DNA of 7,515 nt from JBEKCP01 sp050014815 (GTDB lineage: Bacteria > Planctomycetota > Planctomycetia > Pirellulales > Thermoguttaceae), in NCBI GenBank assembly GCA_050014815.1, contig JBEKCP010000292.1, forward strand, positions 1 to 7,515. Reading direction: 5' to 3'. The notes under the pieces are model-generated. The model made no database searches, was not told where the DNA came from, and worked only from the letters and a program-made list of their open reading frames with translations. A program made the translations under genes and the position numbers. Below, in pieces: positions 5,710 to 7,515 of the stretch. How positions within the stretch are numbered: the stretch's first letter is position 1; the number at the start of each line of letters is the position of its first letter.

Positions 5710-6492
5710 GTGCTCGATTATCTGCGAAGCGTTTGGAAGGTCCGCTATTTTTGTATCACCTTGGTGCGCAACGACTTGCGCAACCGGTACCGCCGTTCGA
5801 TCATCGGGGTCGGCTGGTCGCTCCTGCACCCGGTGGCGATGACGGCCGTGCTCTGCACGGTTTTCGCCCGGCTCTTCGGGACCGATTTGCGGACGTACGC
5901 CCCCCTCGTGCTGGCCGGGCTGGTGACCTGGAATTTCATCGTGGCCGTGATGAACCAGGGCTGCCAGTGTTTCATCGTGGCCGAGCCCTATATCCGGCAA
6001 CATCCGGCGCCGCTGGCGATCTACCCGCTCCGCACGGCCCTGGGGGCGGGCATTCACTTTCTGATCGGGCTGGCGGTGGTCGTCGTTTTCACGTGGTGCA
6101 TGCGGGGCTTCGACAACCTGCCCGCCCTGGTCGGACTCCTGCCGGCCGTTCTGATGCTGTTCATCGTCGGCTGCTCGCTGGCCGTTTGCACGGGGGTGAT
6201 CAACGTGCTGTTTCAGGATGCGCAGCACCTGACGGAGATCCTGCTGCAGATACTGTTTTACGCGACGCCCATCATCTACCCGGCCGACTTGTTGCGCGAT
6301 CGCGGCCTGGGTTTCCTGGTGAGCCTCAACCCCTTGGCCGTCCTGCTGGACCTGGTGCGGGGCCCGGTCGTGAGCGGACGGCTTCCGTCGATCCAGGCGA
6401 TGGGGATCGGCGCGGCCGCCGCCGTGCTGGCCGCCGCCGCCGCGACGGCCATCCTCTGGCGATTCGAGCGGCGAATCATTTTCTATCTCTGA
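5710..6492 (+). CDS. ABC-2 type exporter permease, polysaccharide/O-antigen class
   Basis: The 260-residue product has the size and layout of Wzm, KpsM and TagG permeases: a cytoplasmic N-terminal helix VRNDLRNRYRRSIIGVGWSL (19-38) leading into LHPVAM and the first membrane helix, about six membrane segments, and the conserved FQDAQHLTEILLQ...FYATPIIYPADLL stretch (168-195) before the final loop. It ends with a basic RFERRIIFYL tail, as in the family. It would form a dimeric channel moving an undecaprenyl-linked glycan or teichoic-acid-like polymer across the inner membrane, powered by the ATPase encoded next. The start is GTG 5710, with GGAGG 7 nt upstream. A repeat inserted directly after the stop separates it from its partner gene. 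The specific substrate cannot be told. Confidence 0.9.
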   Translation: MLDYLRSVWKVRYFCITLVRNDLRNRYRRSIIGVGWSLLHPVAMTAVLCTVFARLFGTDLRTYAPLVLAGLVTWNFIVAVMNQGCQCFIVAEPYIRQHPAPLAIYPLRTALGAGIHFLIGLAVVVVFTWCMRGFDNLPALVGLLPAVLMLFIVGCSLAVCTGVINVLFQDAQHLTEILLQILFYATPIIYPADLLRDRGLGFLVSLNPLAVLLDLVRGPVVSGRLPSIQAMGIGAAAAVLAAAAATAILWRFERRIIFYL

Positions 6493-6494
6493 GG

Positions 6495-6585
6495 AAAAAG
6501 GGGACAGTCCCCATTTGCCGTGACCAACCTTCGGTCGGTGCCCGCCCTCCGGGTGCTTCGCACAAATGGGGACTGTCCCCTTTTT
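6495..6585. repeat. 91-bp palindromic element with perfect 23-bp arms between permease and ATPase genes
   Basis: The left arm (6495-6517, AAAAAGGGGACAGTCCCC then ATTTG) and the right arm (6563-6585) are exact reverse complements over 23 bases. The 45-nt core contains two smaller imperfect stem-loops, around ACCAACC-ttc-GGTCGGT and GCCCG...CGGGTGC, so the whole can form a branched Y-shaped fold. The arms share GGGACAGTCCC with the repeats in the TMTC-like gene but have different flanks, suggesting a sub-family. It begins 2 nt after the permease stop and ends 6 nt before the ATPase ribosome site. In mRNA it would form a strong intercistronic hairpin. Confidence 0.85.
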
Positions 6586-6604
6586 CCCGACAGGAAGCGG
6601 CTCC

Positions 6605-7366
6605 ATGACCCTGATCCGACTCGACGATGCCAGCCTTGTGTTTCACGTGCGAGCCCACGGCCGCATGAGCCTGAAGGAGTATCTGCTCAGCGGCATGTTC
6701 TTGCGGCGCAAGGGGAACTGCTTCACGATCAACGCCCTGGAGCACATCGACCTTACGATCGGCGAGGGGGCGCGGGTGGGGATCATCGGGCACAACGGGG
6801 CGGGCAAGAGCGCGCTGTTGAAACTGCTGGCCGGCATCTACCCGCCCAGTGGCGGCCGCCGCCAGGTCTTCGGCCGCGTGAGCTCGCTGTTCGACATCGC
6901 GCTGGGGTTCGAGATGGACGCCTCCGGCTGGGAGAACATTGCCTATCGCGGCTACTTGCAGGGCGAGACGCCCCGCTCCATCCGCGGCAAAATGCAGCAG
7001 ATCGCCGAGTTCAGCGAGCTCGGCAAGTTCCTCGACATGCCGGTCCGCTACTACTCTTCCGGCATGATGGTGCGGCTGGCGTTCTCGATTGCCACGGCGA
7101 TCGACCCGGAAATCCTCCTGGTCGACGAAGTGCTGGCCGCCGGCGACGCCGAGTTCCAGACCAAGGCCCACCGCCGCATGCGGGAGCTGATCTCCCGCGC
7201 CCGGGCCGTCATCATCGTAAGCCATAACCTCGACTTCCTCAAAGGGCTCTGCGACCGCATCCTCTGGCTCGATCACGGCCGGCTCCGGGCGGCCGGGCCG
7301 CCGCAAGAGGTGATTCCGGCCTATCTCGAGCAGGCGACGCAAAACGCCGCGAGAAAAGCCGCGTAG
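6605..7366 (+). CDS. ATPase subunit of a polysaccharide-type ABC exporter
   Basis: The 253-residue product is a complete ABC nucleotide-binding domain: Walker A GHNGAGKS (62-69), a family-typical SSLFDIALGFEMDASGWENI (93-112) covering the Q-loop region, signature SSGMM (151-155) in YYSSGMMVRLAFS, Walker B ILLVDE (170-175), D-loop AAGD, and H-loop His207 in SHN. It matches Wzt, KpsT and TagH ATPases. The ABC core ends near residue 240, so it lacks the C-terminal carbohydrate-binding domain found in some Wzt proteins and is of the minimal KpsT/TagH kind. The ATG at 6605 is chosen because AGGAAG (6592-6597) lies 7 nt upstream. An in-frame ATG at 6566, inside the preceding repeat, would add a repeat-encoded peptide and is unlikely. 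It pairs with the permease encoded just upstream. Confidence 0.92.
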   Translation: MTLIRLDDASLVFHVRAHGRMSLKEYLLSGMFLRRKGNCFTINALEHIDLTIGEGARVGIIGHNGAGKSALLKLLAGIYPPSGGRRQVFGRVSSLFDIALGFEMDASGWENIAYRGYLQGETPRSIRGKMQQIAEFSELGKFLDMPVRYYSSGMMVRLAFSIATAIDPEILLVDEVLAAGDAEFQTKAHRRMRELISRARAVIIVSHNLDFLKGLCDRILWLDHGRLRAAGPPQEVIPAYLEQATQNAARKAA

Positions 7367-7375
7367 CCGTTTAGC

Positions 7376-7393
7376 GGGCGGGCTTGCCCGCCC
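7376..7393 (+). terminator. Strong GC hairpin after the ATPase gene, possible terminator
   Basis: GGGCGGGC-tt-GCCCGCCC begins 10 nt after the ATPase stop and is a perfect 8-bp GC stem. No T-tract follows, so it is not a classical intrinsic terminator; it may stabilise the 3' end or be part of the repeat it sits in. Confidence 0.35.
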
Positions 7394-7438
7394 AGTAACG
7401 GTCCATTAAAACGGCGGGCAAGCCCCCCCGCTAAACGG

Positions 7439-7515
7439 CTACGCGGCGTTTATAGCGGCGGTTTTCGTCGCCGGCGCGAGATAGGCCGGAATAACCTCTG
7501 GCGGCGGCCCGGCCG
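7439..7515 (-). other. Convergent copy of the ATPase C-terminus, partial; real paralogue or fold-back artefact
   Basis: Read on the minus strand from the right edge, this stretch encodes AGPPPEVIPAYLAP then ATKTAAINAA and a stop at 7441-7439. It aligns with the ATPase end AGPPQEVIPAYLEQ, ATQNAARKAA at the same frame and stop. It could be the end of a second, convergent ABC ATPase gene. However, seven of the nine differences within the coding part change the amino acid, which is not what purifying selection on a functional paralogue would leave. I treat it as unproven coding sequence. Confidence 0.3.

Larger units (their letters stand above)
7290..7515. repeat. Inverted repeat of 103-bp arms covering the 3' end of the ATPase gene and the window's right end
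   Basis: Positions 7290-7392 and the reverse complement of 7413-7515 align over 103 bases with no gaps and 93 matches, around a 20-nt loop (7393-7412). The left arm holds the last 77 nt of the ATPase gene including its stop, so the fold-back extends through coding sequence. The inner part (CCGTTTAGCGGGCGGGC and onward) is also a short palindrome of its own and may be a natural repeat. All ten mismatches are transversions, nine of them A/C or G/T. Confidence 0.85.

Noticed and set aside
5548..6606. Minus-strand open frame of 352 codons opposite the exporter permease
   Set aside because: Gln/Arg/His-rich antisense shadow with no recognisable domain. The permease reading has the family motifs, a promoter and a ribosome site.
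6476..7342. Minus-strand open frame of 288 codons opposite the ATPase
   Set aside because: Antisense of a complete ABC ATPase whose Walker and signature motifs are read on the plus strand.
7290..7515. Confident second ABC ATPase gene on the minus strand
   Set aside because: Only 24 codons are visible, and the differences from the first gene are mostly non-synonymous transversions, so an artefact cannot be excluded.

Overview
This GC-rich 7.5-kb window looks like a piece of an environmental bacterial chromosome, most plausibly Planctomycetota or a relative. That is inferred from the gene families (a TMTC-like TPR membrane protein, secreted SGNH and esterase-fold hydrolases, a small multi-pass protein of a style common in that phylum) and from heavy colonisation by short palindromic repeats. 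There is no rRNA, tRNA or marker gene to prove it.

Layout. 1-643 (-): 5' part of a SAM-dependent methyltransferase running off the left edge. 644-764: short divergent promoter region. 765-2507 (+): TMTC/GT-C-like membrane protein with C-terminal TPRs, carrying three in-frame tandem 69-bp palindromic repeats near its N-terminus and a fourth copy in an internal loop. 2563-3417 (+): unrecognised multi-pass membrane protein. 3418-3795: non-coding, filled by a 312-bp array of six hairpins bounded by 11-bp terminal inverted repeats. 3796-4527 (-): secreted SGNH/GDSL hydrolase. 4528-4784: divergent promoter region with a degenerate palindrome. 4785-5654 (+): secreted esterase-D-like alpha/beta hydrolase. 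5710-6492 and 6605-7366 (+): permease and ATPase of a polysaccharide-type ABC-2 exporter, separated by a repeat with perfect 23-bp arms. 7290-7515: a 2 x 103-bp inverted repeat that folds the end of the ATPase gene back on itself.

How the genes fit together. The exporter pair (Wzm/Wzt, KpsM/KpsT or TagG/TagH type), the methyltransferase and the GT-C-like protein would suit a cell-envelope glycan locus, and the two secreted hydrolases could remodel acyl groups outside the cytoplasm. This is inferred from proximity only. Strand switches mean that only the permease-ATPase pair, and possibly the 765-3417 pair, look co-transcribed. Six of the seven main genes have a Shine-Dalgarno-like element exactly 7 nt before the chosen start; the seventh, the methyltransferase, appears leaderless.

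The most interesting material is the repeats. A GGGACAGTCCC palindrome family occurs inside coding sequence without breaking it, between two operon genes, and possibly as a decayed relic at 4598-4610. The hairpin array is a separate structured element. The right-end inverted repeat carries a mismatch pattern that looks more like a sequencing or assembly fold-back than evolution.
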